This document shows positions 51,060 to 61,771 of a stretch of DNA of 64,000 nucleotides, piece by piece; position 1 is the first letter of the stretch; each line of letters begins with the position of its first letter. The position numbers and the translations under genes were made by a program. Source of the stretch: Dyadobacter soli (GTDB taxonomy: Bacteria > Bacteroidota > Bacteroidia > Cytophagales > Spirosomataceae); contig NZ_FNAN01000014.1 of NCBI RefSeq assembly GCF_900101885.1, positions 1 through 64,000 of the forward strand. Reading direction: 5' to 3'. Under the pieces are notes generated by a model, which saw nothing but the letters and a program-made list of their open reading frames with translations, had not been told where the DNA came from and did no database searches.

Positions 51060-51443
51060 ATGAACAACCTGATCATCGTATTTGTAGGAGGAGGATTAGG
51101 CAGTTTGGCGCGGTACGGCATCGGAAGAGCATTCGCTCAATGGCCGTCAGTTTTCCCGTTCGGAACATTGACGGCCAATATTTTGGCCTGCCTCATCCTC
51201 GGCACATTCGGCGGGTGGGCCACCTTCAAATCGGCTGATCTGGTAGCTACTTCGAGGCTTTTCGTGGTCGTCGGCTTCTGCGGCGGGTTCAGCACTTTTT
51301 CCAGTTTCAGCAACGAAACCATTCAGCTTTTCCTCAACGACCGCTGGGTCGAAGCTTCCCTCAACATTATAATAAGCGTCATAGCATGTTTTGCAGCCAC
51401 TTTATTGGGAATGTGGCTGGGCAAAACGTTTCTGGCAATATAA
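51060..51443 (+). CDS. crcB: Fluoride efflux channel CrcB
   Basis: A 127-residue protein with four membrane helices that expels fluoride as a dual-topology dimer. Conserved segments are GGGLGSLARYGIGR, FPFGTLTANILACLILG (channel Asn) and VGFCGGFSTFSSFSNET (Phe box). Full length for the family. It lies 26 bp after the DUF3127 gene and probably shares its transcript. No fluoride riboswitch was recognised. Confidence 0.95.
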   Translation: MNNLIIVFVGGGLGSLARYGIGRAFAQWPSVFPFGTLTANILACLILGTFGGWATFKSADLVATSRLFVVVGFCGGFSTFSSFSNETIQLFLNDRWVEASLNIIISVIACFAATLLGMWLGKTFLAI

Positions 51444-51449
51444 TTGCGG

Positions 51450-52103
51450 TTAATTACTCTGGTAAGCCATCGACATTGTAAACTTGTCGAGCATTTCATG
51501 CGGATGCACTTCCAATATCCGTGCCAAAACCATCACTACCAACGTATTAGAGGCGATTTTGCGTGGAATGCCGGCCACGGTCGCGAACAGGTCTACCGTC
51601 ACCGACTCTTTTTCGTCGAGCAGCTTCATCAGTTTCTCCTCCTTATCACCATACTGGAAAGCAATGTCGCGCTCCCCGCGGCCACGGCGCATGATTTCCT
51701 TCATTTCCCGGCTCGCCTGGATGGATTTGTCCTCCACGCGGATGTAAGCCTGGCGCGCACCGGTATCGTCCACCACATAATGCGGCTTGTCGATGCTCTT
51801 GGGAATCGTCAGCACGAGCACGTCGCGGTCGCGCGTGATGGCCACGCGTTCCTTTTTAAAACTGATTTTGGGGAAAATGAATTTGTCGATGGCACGGGTG
51901 AGGGTGTATTCATCCTCATCGGCATCTTTAAGGCCCTTCAAGGTCTTGTCGTCACCCACTCCGACCAGCAGCTTACCGCCACCTGAATTTGCGAAAGCAA
52001 CCACTTCGCGGACGATCTTCTCGGGGTGATTGGATTTCAATTTGAATTCCAGATGTTCCCCCTCACCTTTCTTAACCAGCTCTTTCAACAATCGAAGCTC
52101 CAT
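51450..52103 (-). CDS. AlbA_2/Schlafen-type putative regulator
   Basis: A 217-residue protein. The first 130 residues form the AlbA_2 (formerly divergent AAA-4) domain: EGEHLEFKLKSN, EVVAFANSGGGKLLVGVGDD and the strand AYIRVEDKSIQAS. The C-terminal part is a winged-helix-like region (SVTVDLFATVAGIPRKIAS). Related proteins are described as transcription regulators or DNA/RNA-binding factors. It is convergent with crcB. Confidence 0.82.
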   Translation of the reverse strand: MELRLLKELVKKGEGEHLEFKLKSNHPEKIVREVVAFANSGGGKLLVGVGDDKTLKGLKDADEDEYTLTRAIDKFIFPKISFKKERVAITRDRDVLVLTIPKSIDKPHYVVDDTGARQAYIRVEDKSIQASREMKEIMRRGRGERDIAFQYGDKEEKLMKLLDEKESVTVDLFATVAGIPRKIASNTLVVMVLARILEVHPHEMLDKFTMSMAYQSN

Positions 52104-52262
52104 CGGGTTGGAATGGATAAATTATGAGTTATGACTAAATCACTTTCGGTAACTTACCTCGTCCTCCTCATTTGTTAACGCTAACAATTTACATTCCTTT
52201 TGTCAGATTTAAAAAATAATGGAGACTGAGTTACGTAAAAAAAGCAGACCATATATCATAAA

Positions 52263-52289
52263 AAAACGGCACCGATAGAGTGCCGTTTT
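52263..52289. terminator. Terminator downstream of the DUF2795 gene
   Basis: A 10-bp stem (52263-52272 with 52280-52289) of AAAACGGCAC type is flanked by A/T runs on both sides, 3 bp past the end of the minus-strand DUF2795 gene. Confidence 0.8.
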
Positions 52290-52292
52290 GGA

Positions 52293-52514
52293 TTAGTATT
52301 CGTCTTCGTTGAAAAAGAAATCGTCTTTGGTGGGATAGTCGGGCCAAATCTCTTCAATGCTTTCATAAGGCTGCCCATCATCTTCAAGCTCCTGAAGGTT
52401 TTCAACTACTTCTAACGGAGCGCCTGTTCTGATTGCAAAGTCAATTAGCTCGTCTTTGGTAGCTGGCCAGGGAGCATCTTCAAGGTACGATGCGAGTTCG
52501 AGAGTCCAGTACAT
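52293..52514 (-). CDS. DUF2795 small acidic protein
   Basis: A 73-residue acidic protein: MYWTLELASYLEDAPWPATK, DFAIRTGAPLEVVENLQEL and an acidic tail DYPTKDDFFFNEDEY. The length and the WPATKDELIDFA pattern match the DUF2795 family common in Bacteroidota; function unknown. A TACTTTTG box on the minus strand at 52559-52552 may be its -7 element. It is followed by a clear terminator. Confidence 0.88.
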   Translation of the reverse strand: MYWTLELASYLEDAPWPATKDELIDFAIRTGAPLEVVENLQELEDDGQPYESIEEIWPDYPTKDDFFFNEDEY

Positions 52515-52836
52515 AATATTTTCGCCTATTAATGGTTACTTTACTTTTCTGCAAAAGTAAAAAATTTGATATCTTTTAAAAGCTTAAAGCAAAAAAAAAC
52601 AAAAATAATTGTCTGGTTACAAAATTTATTTTTTCCTGGCAATTAATGCTTTGAATGTCAACAATTTAAATATCTGCCGACTCGTACAAAGCTTTCAAAT
52701 GCGCTAAGTTGTGTGATCCTTTGATCGTACTTCCCGTTATCGCGAGCGTCTGCAAATTCCATACCCAAGTTTCGGATCGCCCGCTCTTCTTTCCCGAAAA
52801 ACCCTTAATTTCCCTCACCATTACAAATACCTTATT
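52515..52836. other. Non-coding gap upstream of cutC
   Basis: About 320 bp, very AT-rich in its first third. The DUF2795 promoter box is at 52552-52559. No gene, RNA or recognisable cutC promoter was seen. Confidence 0.35.
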
Positions 52837-53568
52837 ATGACTATTGAAATTTGCGCTTATTCGCTGGAATCCTGTATCAATGCGCAGGCTGGCGGGGCGG
52901 GCAGGATTGAACTGTGCGGCGGGCTCGGCGAAGGTGGTACCACGCCCAGCGCCGGACTCATCGAAATCGTAAGAAAAAACATCGACATTCAGCTATATGT
53001 GATGATCAGGCCGCGGGGCGGGGATTTTGTGTATGATTTTTTCGAAGAGGAAATCATGCGGAAAGACATCGATCTCGCCAAAAAACTGGGCGCTAATGGG
53101 GTTGTTCTCGGCATTCTCACGCCCGACGGCCATGTGGACGTGGCACGCACGAAAGCACTCGTCGACTATGCCGCGCCGTTAAAAGTCACCTTCCACCGCG
53201 CATTCGATCTCACGCCCGATCCGATGAAGGCATTGAAGGATGTCATCGCCACCGGCGCCGAGCGTATCCTCACGTCCGGTCAGAAGCCATCTGCCATTCA
53301 GGCGACGGAATTGCTCGGTAAGCTCTCGAAAGAAGCCGATGGAAAAATAGAAATCATGGCAGGCAGCGGCGTAAACCATAACAATGCAGCCGAACTGAAA
53401 GCTGCCGGCGTGCATTCCCTGCATTTGACTGCCAAAAAATTCCGTCCGGCGCGGCAGAAATTCTTTCCGGAGGGCATTTCGATGGCCGGGGAGATTCCGG
53501 ATGAAAAGTCGGTCATGTACTCGGACCTGGAATTGATCGAGGCCATGGTACAGGCGGTTTCGGAATAA
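52837..53568 (+). CDS. cutC: CutC-family copper homeostasis protein
   Basis: A 243-residue TIM-barrel protein. Pattern: EICAYSLESCINAQAGGAGRIELC, GLGEGGTTPSAGLI, MIRPRGGDFVYDFFE, TFHRAFDLTPDP and ERILTSGQKP. CutC was linked to copper tolerance in E. coli, though its biochemical role is unsettled. Complete length. Confidence 0.93.
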   Translation: MTIEICAYSLESCINAQAGGAGRIELCGGLGEGGTTPSAGLIEIVRKNIDIQLYVMIRPRGGDFVYDFFEEEIMRKDIDLAKKLGANGVVLGILTPDGHVDVARTKALVDYAAPLKVTFHRAFDLTPDPMKALKDVIATGAERILTSGQKPSAIQATELLGKLSKEADGKIEIMAGSGVNHNNAAELKAAGVHSLHLTAKKFRPARQKFFPEGISMAGEIPDEKSVMYSDLELIEAMVQAVSE

Positions 53569-53605
53569 TGCCTTTTTCTTTCAAAAGCACATCAACATCC
53601 TCTCT

Positions 53606-56062
53606 ATGAAGTTCGTAAAGGCAATTTTGTTTATCGCGATCACAGCCGGGCTCGTGTATGTGCTGGACAAGCCATGGGCGCCTGCACCCGCGCTGGGCCC
53701 CTTCCTCAGCCCTTATTGCGGGTTATGGCAGAACAGCGAAAAGGTGATCGACCCCAAAACGCGCATAACCCTGCAACTCGACAGCCTGCGCGACGAGGTG
53801 ACAATCCGCTTTGACGACTCCGGCGTGCCGCACATTTTTGCCAAAAACGACTTCGACCTTTTTTACGCGCAGGGCTACATTACCGCCAAAGACCGCCTTT
53901 GGCAAATGGACCTGCAAACCCGCGCCGCGGCCGGCCGGCTTTCCGAAATCCTCGGCCCGGCTACATTGGCGCTCGATCAGCAGAGCCGACGATTGGGAAT
54001 GGGTTACGGTGCGGAAGCCAACCTGAAAGTGGCCATGACCGACGTGCGCTCGCGGGAAGCATTACTGGGCTACACAGCCGGCGTGAATGCATTTATCCGG
54101 CGACTCGCGCCCAAAGATTACCCCATAGAGTTTAAATTATTGGGATACAAACCCGAGCCCTGGAAACCGATCAACACGATGTACATGCTCGAACAGATGA
54201 CGCTCACGCTCGCGGGGCGCTCCAACGAGCTGGCTATGACCAATGCATTGAAAAAGTACGGACAGGAAACCATCGCCCAGCTTTTCCCCGACTACCCGAT
54301 GTTGCAGGAAAGCCCGATTATCCCTTCCGGTACCCCCTGGAATTTCCCTAAATTGCCTGTTCCAAAGGCCATTCCGCCGATGATGCCGAGCGACAGCATT
54401 GCATTATCCGCAAAACCATTGACAGCCTTACCTCCCCGCGCTCCGAAAGAAGAAGGCATCGGGAGCAATAACTGGGCCGTGGGCGCCGAAAAATCCATTA
54501 CGGGCTATCCTATTCTCGCCAACGACCCGCACCTCGAACTTTCGCTGCCGTCGATCTGGTACCAGGTGCAGCTGCATTCACCCGACGTCAATGTATACGG
54601 CGTGTCGCTGCCGGGTATTCCGAGCGTGATCATCGGTTTCAACGAGCGCGTGGCCTGGGGTGTTACCAATGTGGATGCGGATGTTTTCGATCTGTATAAA
54701 ATTAAATTCAAAAATGAATACCGCAATTTCTATTGGCATGATAATCAATGGAAACCTACGCACAAGCGGGAGGAAATTATTCATGTCAAAGGACAGCTGA
54801 GACCCTACCGCGAGCAGATCATGTACACCCATCACGGACCGGTAACCGATTCGGACGGAACATTCGGGGATTTGCCTAACCTGGCCATCAAATGGATCGG
54901 GCATGAGCCTGGTAATAGCTTCATTACCTTTTACGAGCTTAATAAAGCCAAAACCTACGACGATTACCGGAAGGCGCTGACGCATTATGTTGGCCCTGCG
55001 CAAAACTTCGTATTTGCGGATAATGAGAAGAATATCGCCCTAACCGTGAACGGGAAAATGCCTTTGAAGTACAAAGAGCAAGGCAAATTCGTATTGGACG
55101 GCTCGAAGCCAGCCGACGACTGGCACGGCTGGATCCCCGCCGAACAGAATCCGTTTGTGAAAAACCCGCCGAGGGGTTTTGTGAGCAGCGCCAATCAGTC
55201 GTCCGCGGATACGACCTATCCTTATTACATCAACTGGAGTTTCGCGCCGTCCGAGCGCGCGATACGCATTAACGAGCGCTTGCAAGCGATGACTAATGCC
55301 AATGCAGACAGCCTGCGAATGCTTCAAAACGACAATTTCAGCGTTCTTGCGCGCACATTACTACCCAAATTGCTGGGCATTCTGGAAACCCGCTCATTAA
55401 CGCCGAAACAGAAAGCGGCCCACATTCTGCTTTCGAACTGGAATTACCAAAATTCGCCGGAATCTATCGCGGCATCGATCTTCGAAACCTGGTTCCCATT
55501 ACTCGGCCAGGCCATCTGGAACGACGATTTCGCATCACCCGACGCCCCAATGGAATACCCCTCGCGTGACCGGACATTGTACCTGATTTTGAAGCAGCCC
55601 AATGAAAAGTGGTTCGATAACGTGAATACCCCCGAAAAGGAGACGCTGCCCGACCTGGTGTACCAAAGTTTCAACGCCTCGCTCGACACGCTCACCGCGC
55701 GTAAAGGCGCTATGAGCCCGCAATGGCAATGGTCGAAGGTGAAAGATACCGAGATCAGGCATTTGAGCCGCAGTATCAAACCGTTTAATGCACCGCCGCT
55801 GGTGACGGGCGGAGGCAGCAGCATTGTGAATGCGATGACGAAGCGCAAAGGGCCGTCGTGGCGAATGGTCGTTGAATTAGGCCCCACGCCGCGTGCTTAT
55901 GGCATTTATCCGGGAGGGCAATCGGGCAACCCGGGAAGTCCTTACTACCTTAACCTGCTTAAAAAATGGGAGAAGGGAGAGCTAAATGAATTGATCTTCC
56001 TTACCTCTCCCGATCAGAAAGTGCCACACTTGGCTTCCAGTCTTGTATTGCAAAAACGTTAA
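53606..56062 (+). CDS. Penicillin acylase-family amidase
   Basis: An 818-residue Ntn-hydrolase precursor with an N-terminal signal (MKFVKAILFIAITAGLVYVL). The alpha chain (VTIRFDDSGVPHIFAKNDFD, YAQGYITAKDRLWQMDLQ) is followed by a spacer and the autoprocessing site GIGSNNWAVG, where S287 would become the N-terminal nucleophile of the beta chain. Further on are NDPHLELSLPSIWYQV and the C-terminal GGQSGNPGSPYY. It hydrolyses an amide, possibly an acyl-homoserine lactone, cyclic lipopeptide or beta-lactam side chain; substrate unknown. Confidence 0.92.
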   Translation: MKFVKAILFIAITAGLVYVLDKPWAPAPALGPFLSPYCGLWQNSEKVIDPKTRITLQLDSLRDEVTIRFDDSGVPHIFAKNDFDLFYAQGYITAKDRLWQMDLQTRAAAGRLSEILGPATLALDQQSRRLGMGYGAEANLKVAMTDVRSREALLGYTAGVNAFIRRLAPKDYPIEFKLLGYKPEPWKPINTMYMLEQMTLTLAGRSNELAMTNALKKYGQETIAQLFPDYPMLQESPIIPSGTPWNFPKLPVPKAIPPMMPSDSIALSAKPLTALPPRAPKEEGIGSNNWAVGAEKSITGYPILANDPHLELSLPSIWYQVQLHSPDVNVYGVSLPGIPSVIIGFNERVAWGVTNVDADVFDLYKIKFKNEYRNFYWHDNQWKPTHKREEIIHVKGQLRPYREQIMYTHHGPVTDSDGTFGDLPNLAIKWIGHEPGNSFITFYELNKAKTYDDYRKALTHYVGPAQNFVFADNEKNIALTVNGKMPLKYKEQGKFVLDGSKPADDWHGWIPAEQNPFVKNPPRGFVSSANQSSADTTYPYYINWSFAPSERAIRINERLQAMTNANADSLRMLQNDNFSVLARTLLPKLLGILETRSLTPKQKAAHILLSNWNYQNSPESIAASIFETWFPLLGQAIWNDDFASPDAPMEYPSRDRTLYLILKQPNEKWFDNVNTPEKETLPDLVYQSFNASLDTLTARKGAMSPQWQWSKVKDTEIRHLSRSIKPFNAPPLVTGGGSSIVNAMTKRKGPSWRMVVELGPTPRAYGIYPGGQSGNPGSPYYLNLLKKWEKGELNELIFLTSPDQKVPHLASSLVLQKR

Positions 56063-56065
56063 CTT

Positions 56066-56431
56066 ATGAACTTCCTCATCATAGCCATTCTGTCGGCATT
56101 GCTCCAAATATTCACCCCCTGGTGGACAATCGCCATCGTGCCGTTTGTGATCCTTTTCTGGCGGCCTGCTACCTCGTCGGGCGCATTCTGGAATGGCTTC
56201 GGCGGCATTGCCGTGCCGTGGCTGCTCTACGGCTACTACCAGCATTTCATTTCCGATGGCGCGTTATCCGACCGCGTTGCGAAGATATTTATGCTACCTA
56301 ACGGCATTCTGCTTTTGCTGGTTACGGCACTCGTTGGCGGGCTTGTTGGCGGCTTTTCGGGGTTGTCCGGGCATTGGGTACGGCAAATCTTCCGCAGCAA
56401 TCCGGTTCCGCTGTCGGGGCGTGCTTCCTGA
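56066..56431 (+). CDS. Small hypothetical membrane protein
   Basis: A 121-residue protein with about four hydrophobic stretches (LIIAILSALLQIF, WWTIAIVPFVILFW, FGGIAVPWLLYGYYQHF, ILLLLVTALVGGLVGGFSG) and a polar end. No family recognised. It begins 3 bp after the penicillin acylase stop and is probably co-transcribed with it. Confidence 0.75.
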   Translation: MNFLIIAILSALLQIFTPWWTIAIVPFVILFWRPATSSGAFWNGFGGIAVPWLLYGYYQHFISDGALSDRVAKIFMLPNGILLLLVTALVGGLVGGFSGLSGHWVRQIFRSNPVPLSGRAS

Positions 56432-56477
56432 AAGTTCCGGCCCGGCTCCCTGGTCCGCCGCTCGGGGCGGTTATTCA

Positions 56478-56506
56478 TTGTACTTAAACACAAATCATTA
56501 TCTTTG
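56478..56506 (+). promoter_or_regulatory. Promoter of the OmpH-like gene
   Basis: TTG (56478-56480), an 18-bp spacer and TATCTTTG (56499-56506) match the Bacteroidota promoter consensus, 34 bp before the GTG start at 56541. Confidence 0.72.
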
Positions 56507-56540
56507 CGGCTCGTTCAAAAAAACAATAAACCTTAAAAAC

Positions 56541-57158
56541 GTGAACAACAATACTTCATTGATCTGGAACGTCGTCCTTTCGCTTGCTGTGGCGGTGTTA
56601 TTCTTCCTTCATTTTTCAAGCAAATCGTCAGACGCCGGGGCAACCGCAGATGGTGCAGTAGTGGCAGGCCGCCGCACTGTTTACGTTCAGGTGGATTCGC
56701 TTCTGAAAAACTACGATTTCTTCAAGGATACCAGAAAAGAGCTTGAAAACAAGAATTTCCAGCTTGAAAACGAGCTGACTACCAAAGGACGCTCATTGCA
56801 AAATGAAGTAGCTTTCTTCCAGCAGAAAGCACAAACAATGACTCCGGAGCAGGCCCGTTCAACAGAGGCGCAGCTGATGAAAAAGCAACAGGACCTGATG
56901 GCCTACCGCGATCAATCGGCACAGGCACTGGGTCAGGAAGAAGCAAAAAAGAATGAAGAACTGTACAAAAACATCCGTTCTTACATCGACAAATACAACA
57001 AAGAAAACGGCTACGAATATGTTCTCGGTTACTCATTGGGCGGCGGCATCCTGTTCGCAAACCCATCTCTGGACGTAACGCAGAAGATCATCGACGGTTT
57101 GAACAAAGAATATAAAAATGCCGGCAAACCAGCTGCGGCTGACACTACTAAAAAGTAG
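56541..57158 (+). CDS. OmpH/Skp-family periplasmic chaperone
   Basis: A protein of about 205 residues. N-terminal membrane/signal segment SLIWNVVLSLAVAVLFFLHF, then VYVQVDSLLKNYDFFKDTRK and a long coiled coil (about 70-150) rich in Gln/Glu/Lys, ending GYEYVLGYSLGGGILFANP. This is the Skp arrangement that carries outer-membrane proteins through the periplasm. The start is GTG; a longer frame from 56193 reads through the upstream gene and promoter. A strong terminator follows. Confidence 0.88.
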   Translation: MNNNTSLIWNVVLSLAVAVLFFLHFSSKSSDAGATADGAVVAGRRTVYVQVDSLLKNYDFFKDTRKELENKNFQLENELTTKGRSLQNEVAFFQQKAQTMTPEQARSTEAQLMKKQQDLMAYRDQSAQALGQEEAKKNEELYKNIRSYIDKYNKENGYEYVLGYSLGGGILFANPSLDVTQKIIDGLNKEYKNAGKPAAADTTKK

Positions 57159-57178
57159 CAGTATTTCAAACTGATATT

Positions 57179-57224
57179 AAACAGCGAAGCAGACGGTCGG
57201 GTGATCGTCTGCTTCGCTGTTTTT
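57179..57224. terminator. Terminator after the OmpH-like gene
   Basis: A perfect 17-bp stem (57179-57195 with 57206-57222) with a 10-nt loop is followed by TTTT. It probably also serves the convergent Uma2 gene. Confidence 0.9.
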
Positions 57225-57237
57225 GATATAAGCCGGT

Positions 57238-57819
57238 TTATATTTTGAGTTCGCTTAAATCGAATTCAAATCCCGGCAGCACATTCTCGCCGGACAATTG
57301 CTGGTCGAAACCTTTGATTGTGTCAACCTCACCATTAGATCGATAAACGTACGCGGTTTCAGTATCCGGATCGATCAGCCAGGCCAGGTGGCATCCATTA
57401 CCGATCCATTCTTCTTGTACCTTCTTTTGAATGGTTTTTAGCTCATCATGGGGCGAGAGTAACTCTATCACAAAATCGGGGCATATCGGCGGGAATTTGG
57501 CTTTTTCGGCCTCATTCAAAGCATTCCAATTATCTGAAGAAAGCCACGACGCACTTGGCGACCTTATTGAGGAATTTGGGAGACAAAATGTAGTAGATGA
57601 ATCAAAAACATGACCTAAATTACTACTCAAATCCCAGTGCATCAGCCAGTAAGAAATAGTTGCATTCAGCATTCCGGTCGTTCCTCCTGATCCAAGGCCT
57701 ACATAAATTGTTCCGTCGCTTCCTCTTTCAATTTTGAGCTCGTCGTTTTCGCTGCAAAACTCATAGAAGTTTTCATCCACAGACAATGGCTTGTATTTTA
57801 GCTCAATTACCTCCATCAA
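57238..57819 (-). CDS. Uma2-family (DUF820) putative endonuclease
   Basis: A 193-residue protein of the restriction-endonuclease-like fold. Pattern: FYEFCSENDELKIER, STIRSPSASWLSS-type strand (SSIRSPSASWLSSDNW), FPPICPDFVIELLSPHDEL with the catalytic PD-(D/E)xK-like Asp/Glu, and AWLIDPDTETAYVYR. Uma2 proteins are common, often in many copies, especially in cyanobacteria; role unknown. Confidence 0.88.
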   Translation of the reverse strand: MMEVIELKYKPLSVDENFYEFCSENDELKIERGSDGTIYVGLGSGGTTGMLNATISYWLMHWDLSSNLGHVFDSSTTFCLPNSSIRSPSASWLSSDNWNALNEAEKAKFPPICPDFVIELLSPHDELKTIQKKVQEEWIGNGCHLAWLIDPDTETAYVYRSNGEVDTIKGFDQQLSGENVLPGFEFDLSELKI

Positions 57820-57942
57820 ATTTATTTTTAAACCAAGCCAATATAAACATTTGAAACATTAGCAGATTCAAGCCTTACCCCTCAAAAACAAAAACAGGAC
57901 AGCCGGTTTCCCGACTGCCCTGCATTTGCATTAAATATATTC

Positions 57943-58749
57943 TTAAACCGCCGAAGAAGAGAACTTCGCGCCGATGTACTCGCGGTTCATGCGGGCGATG
58001 TTTTCGAGGCTGATTTCCTTAGGGCATTCTGCTGAGCAGGCGCCGGTGTTGGTGCAGGCTCCGAAGCCTTCTGCATCCATTTGTGCGACCATTTTCTCGG
58101 CGCGGATGCTCCGTTCGGCCTGTCCTTGCGGCAACAATGCCAGCTGGGAGATTTTGGCTGAAACGAAAAGCATTGCAGAGGCATTTTTACAAGCCGCTAC
58201 GCAAGCACCGCAACCGATACAGGCCGCAGCCGCAAATGCGTCGTCCGCTGCTTCTTTGGCGATAGGCAATGCGTTCGCATCCTGTGCATTACCGGTGTTT
58301 ACCGATACGAAACCACCGGCTGAGATCACCCGGTCGAAGGCGTCGCGGTCTACCACGAGGTCTTTGATCACCGGGAATGCCTGCGCTCTCCAAGGCTCCA
58401 CCACGATGGTATCACCGTCGTTAAACGAACGCATGTGCAACTGGCAGGTAGTTACCCCGCGCAACGGTCCGTGCGGACGGCCATTAATATACATCGAACA
58501 AGCACCGCAGATTCCTTCGCGGCAGTCGTGATCAAATGATACAGGCTCCTTGCCTTCCACCACGAGTTGCTCATTCAATACATCGAACATTTCAAGAAAT
58601 GACATATCGGGAGAAACATGGTCCAGTTTATATTCCTCGAAACCTCCCGCTGCGTCTTTATTGCTTTGTCTCCAAACTTTCAGAGACAACCTCATATTTC
58701 CTTCCATACCTATATTCTTTATATCTGATTCTTCTTTTATGCGTGACAT
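57943..58749 (-). CDS. sdhB: Succinate dehydrogenase/fumarate reductase iron-sulfur subunit
   Basis: A protein of 268 residues (254 if started at the ATG at 58707). Cysteine clusters: 2Fe-2S in CREGICGACSMYING, 4Fe-4S in CIGCGACVAACKN and 3Fe-4S in CTNTGACSAECP. It passes electrons from the flavin subunit to the membrane cytochrome in the TCA cycle and respiration. It is the last gene of sdhCAB, 21 bp after sdhA. Confidence 0.95.
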   Translation of the reverse strand: MSRIKEESDIKNIGMEGNMRLSLKVWRQSNKDAAGGFEEYKLDHVSPDMSFLEMFDVLNEQLVVEGKEPVSFDHDCREGICGACSMYINGRPHGPLRGVTTCQLHMRSFNDGDTIVVEPWRAQAFPVIKDLVVDRDAFDRVISAGGFVSVNTGNAQDANALPIAKEAADDAFAAAACIGCGACVAACKNASAMLFVSAKISQLALLPQGQAERSIRAEKMVAQMDAEGFGACTNTGACSAECPKEISLENIARMNREYIGAKFSSSAV

Positions 58750-58770
58750 AAATCCATGCCACAGGAGGTC

Positions 58771-60759
<1,989 letters not shown>

Positions 60760-60809
60760 ATATCAAATATTATTTAATCGAAAATTTAGAAATAAGACAC
60801 TTTCGGGGG

Positions 60810-61481
60810 TTACTTCACCCAGCCAAGGTAGATCGAGATCGGCATTAATGCGAAGAGGATCGGCACGATGATCGAGAATGCGGTTCCTACGAAGGAAATC
60901 AGCCCGTTGTATTTCACGTGGTTGAGCCCCAGCGACTGGAATGCGCTTTTGAAACCGTGCAGCAAATGCCAGAACAGAGAAATGCAGCCCAGGACGTACA
61001 CGAGCACGATAACCGGGTTCTGGAATGTTTCAAGCATCATTTGATACAGGTTCAATTCTTCGCCGGTCGCAAACTGGTTGGAACGGTTGGGAATCCAGAA
61101 CTGCGAGGTGTGAACCACAAGGAAGATCAGAAGCAATGTACCGAGCAAACCCATGCTGCGTGAGTACCAGGTGCTGTTCGCTGCCGCGTTGTTGACAGCA
61201 TATTTAACCGGACGGGCGTCGCGGTTGTTTTTCCAAAGGAGCAGACCGTCAGCGATATGGATGATAAAGCCTATTACCAGGCCGATTTCAAGCGTACGTA
61301 TAATCGGGTTGGTACCCATGAAATGCCCCCAATGCGAGAAAGTCTCTCCGCCATCATTATAAAAAATCATTGCATTGATGGTGGCATGAACAACCAGAAA
61401 ACTAATCAGAAAAAGTCCGGTAAGAGCCATCAGAAGTTTTTTACCGATAGAGCTCGTTAACGTTTGTGAAAACCACGACAT
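60810..61481 (-). CDS. sdhC: Succinate dehydrogenase cytochrome b subunit (type B)
   Basis: A 223-residue membrane anchor with five helices (about 15-40, 58-80, 101-125, 147-170 and 190-215). Heme-ligand His candidates are in FLVVHATINAMIF, HIADGLLLW, VHTSQFW and WHLLHGFKSAFQSLG. A single cytochrome subunit of this type defines class B (diheme, menaquinone-using) enzymes. The ATG at 61481 was chosen; a TTG at 61487 is less likely. First gene of the operon. Confidence 0.95.
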   Translation of the reverse strand: MSWFSQTLTSSIGKKLLMALTGLFLISFLVVHATINAMIFYNDGGETFSHWGHFMGTNPIIRTLEIGLVIGFIIHIADGLLLWKNNRDARPVKYAVNNAAANSTWYSRSMGLLGTLLLIFLVVHTSQFWIPNRSNQFATGEELNLYQMMLETFQNPVIVLVYVLGCISLFWHLLHGFKSAFQSLGLNHVKYNGLISFVGTAFSIIVPILFALMPISIYLGWVK

Positions 61482-61534
61482 AATCAAAAACGAATGGTTT
61501 TAGTGCAAAAAAATGAGGTATATTTAGAACCTTT

Positions 61535-61565
61535 CAAAGGTATATCACAAACGTTAGCGAGACAA
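61535..61565 (-). promoter_or_regulatory. sdhCAB promoter
   Basis: On the minus strand, TTG (61565-61563), a 20-bp spacer and TACCTTTG (61542-61535) match the Bacteroidota consensus, 53 bp upstream of the sdhC start. Confidence 0.72.
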
Positions 61566-61771
61566 TAAATCCGTTTCATTTTTGCAAACCGCCCTGTTTA
61601 TTTATAATCATTATTAAGAATTATTTAGACTGATTAGCCTTTGCAAAAGCAAGACGCTCAGGGCGAAGGACTCAGCATTTCTCTTCCAACTATTTTGTAA
61701 CCGTTTAGCACACATTTTCCAATACGAGTTTCGTTGAGTTGTTACATACCGGACGACTAACGAACCGACCC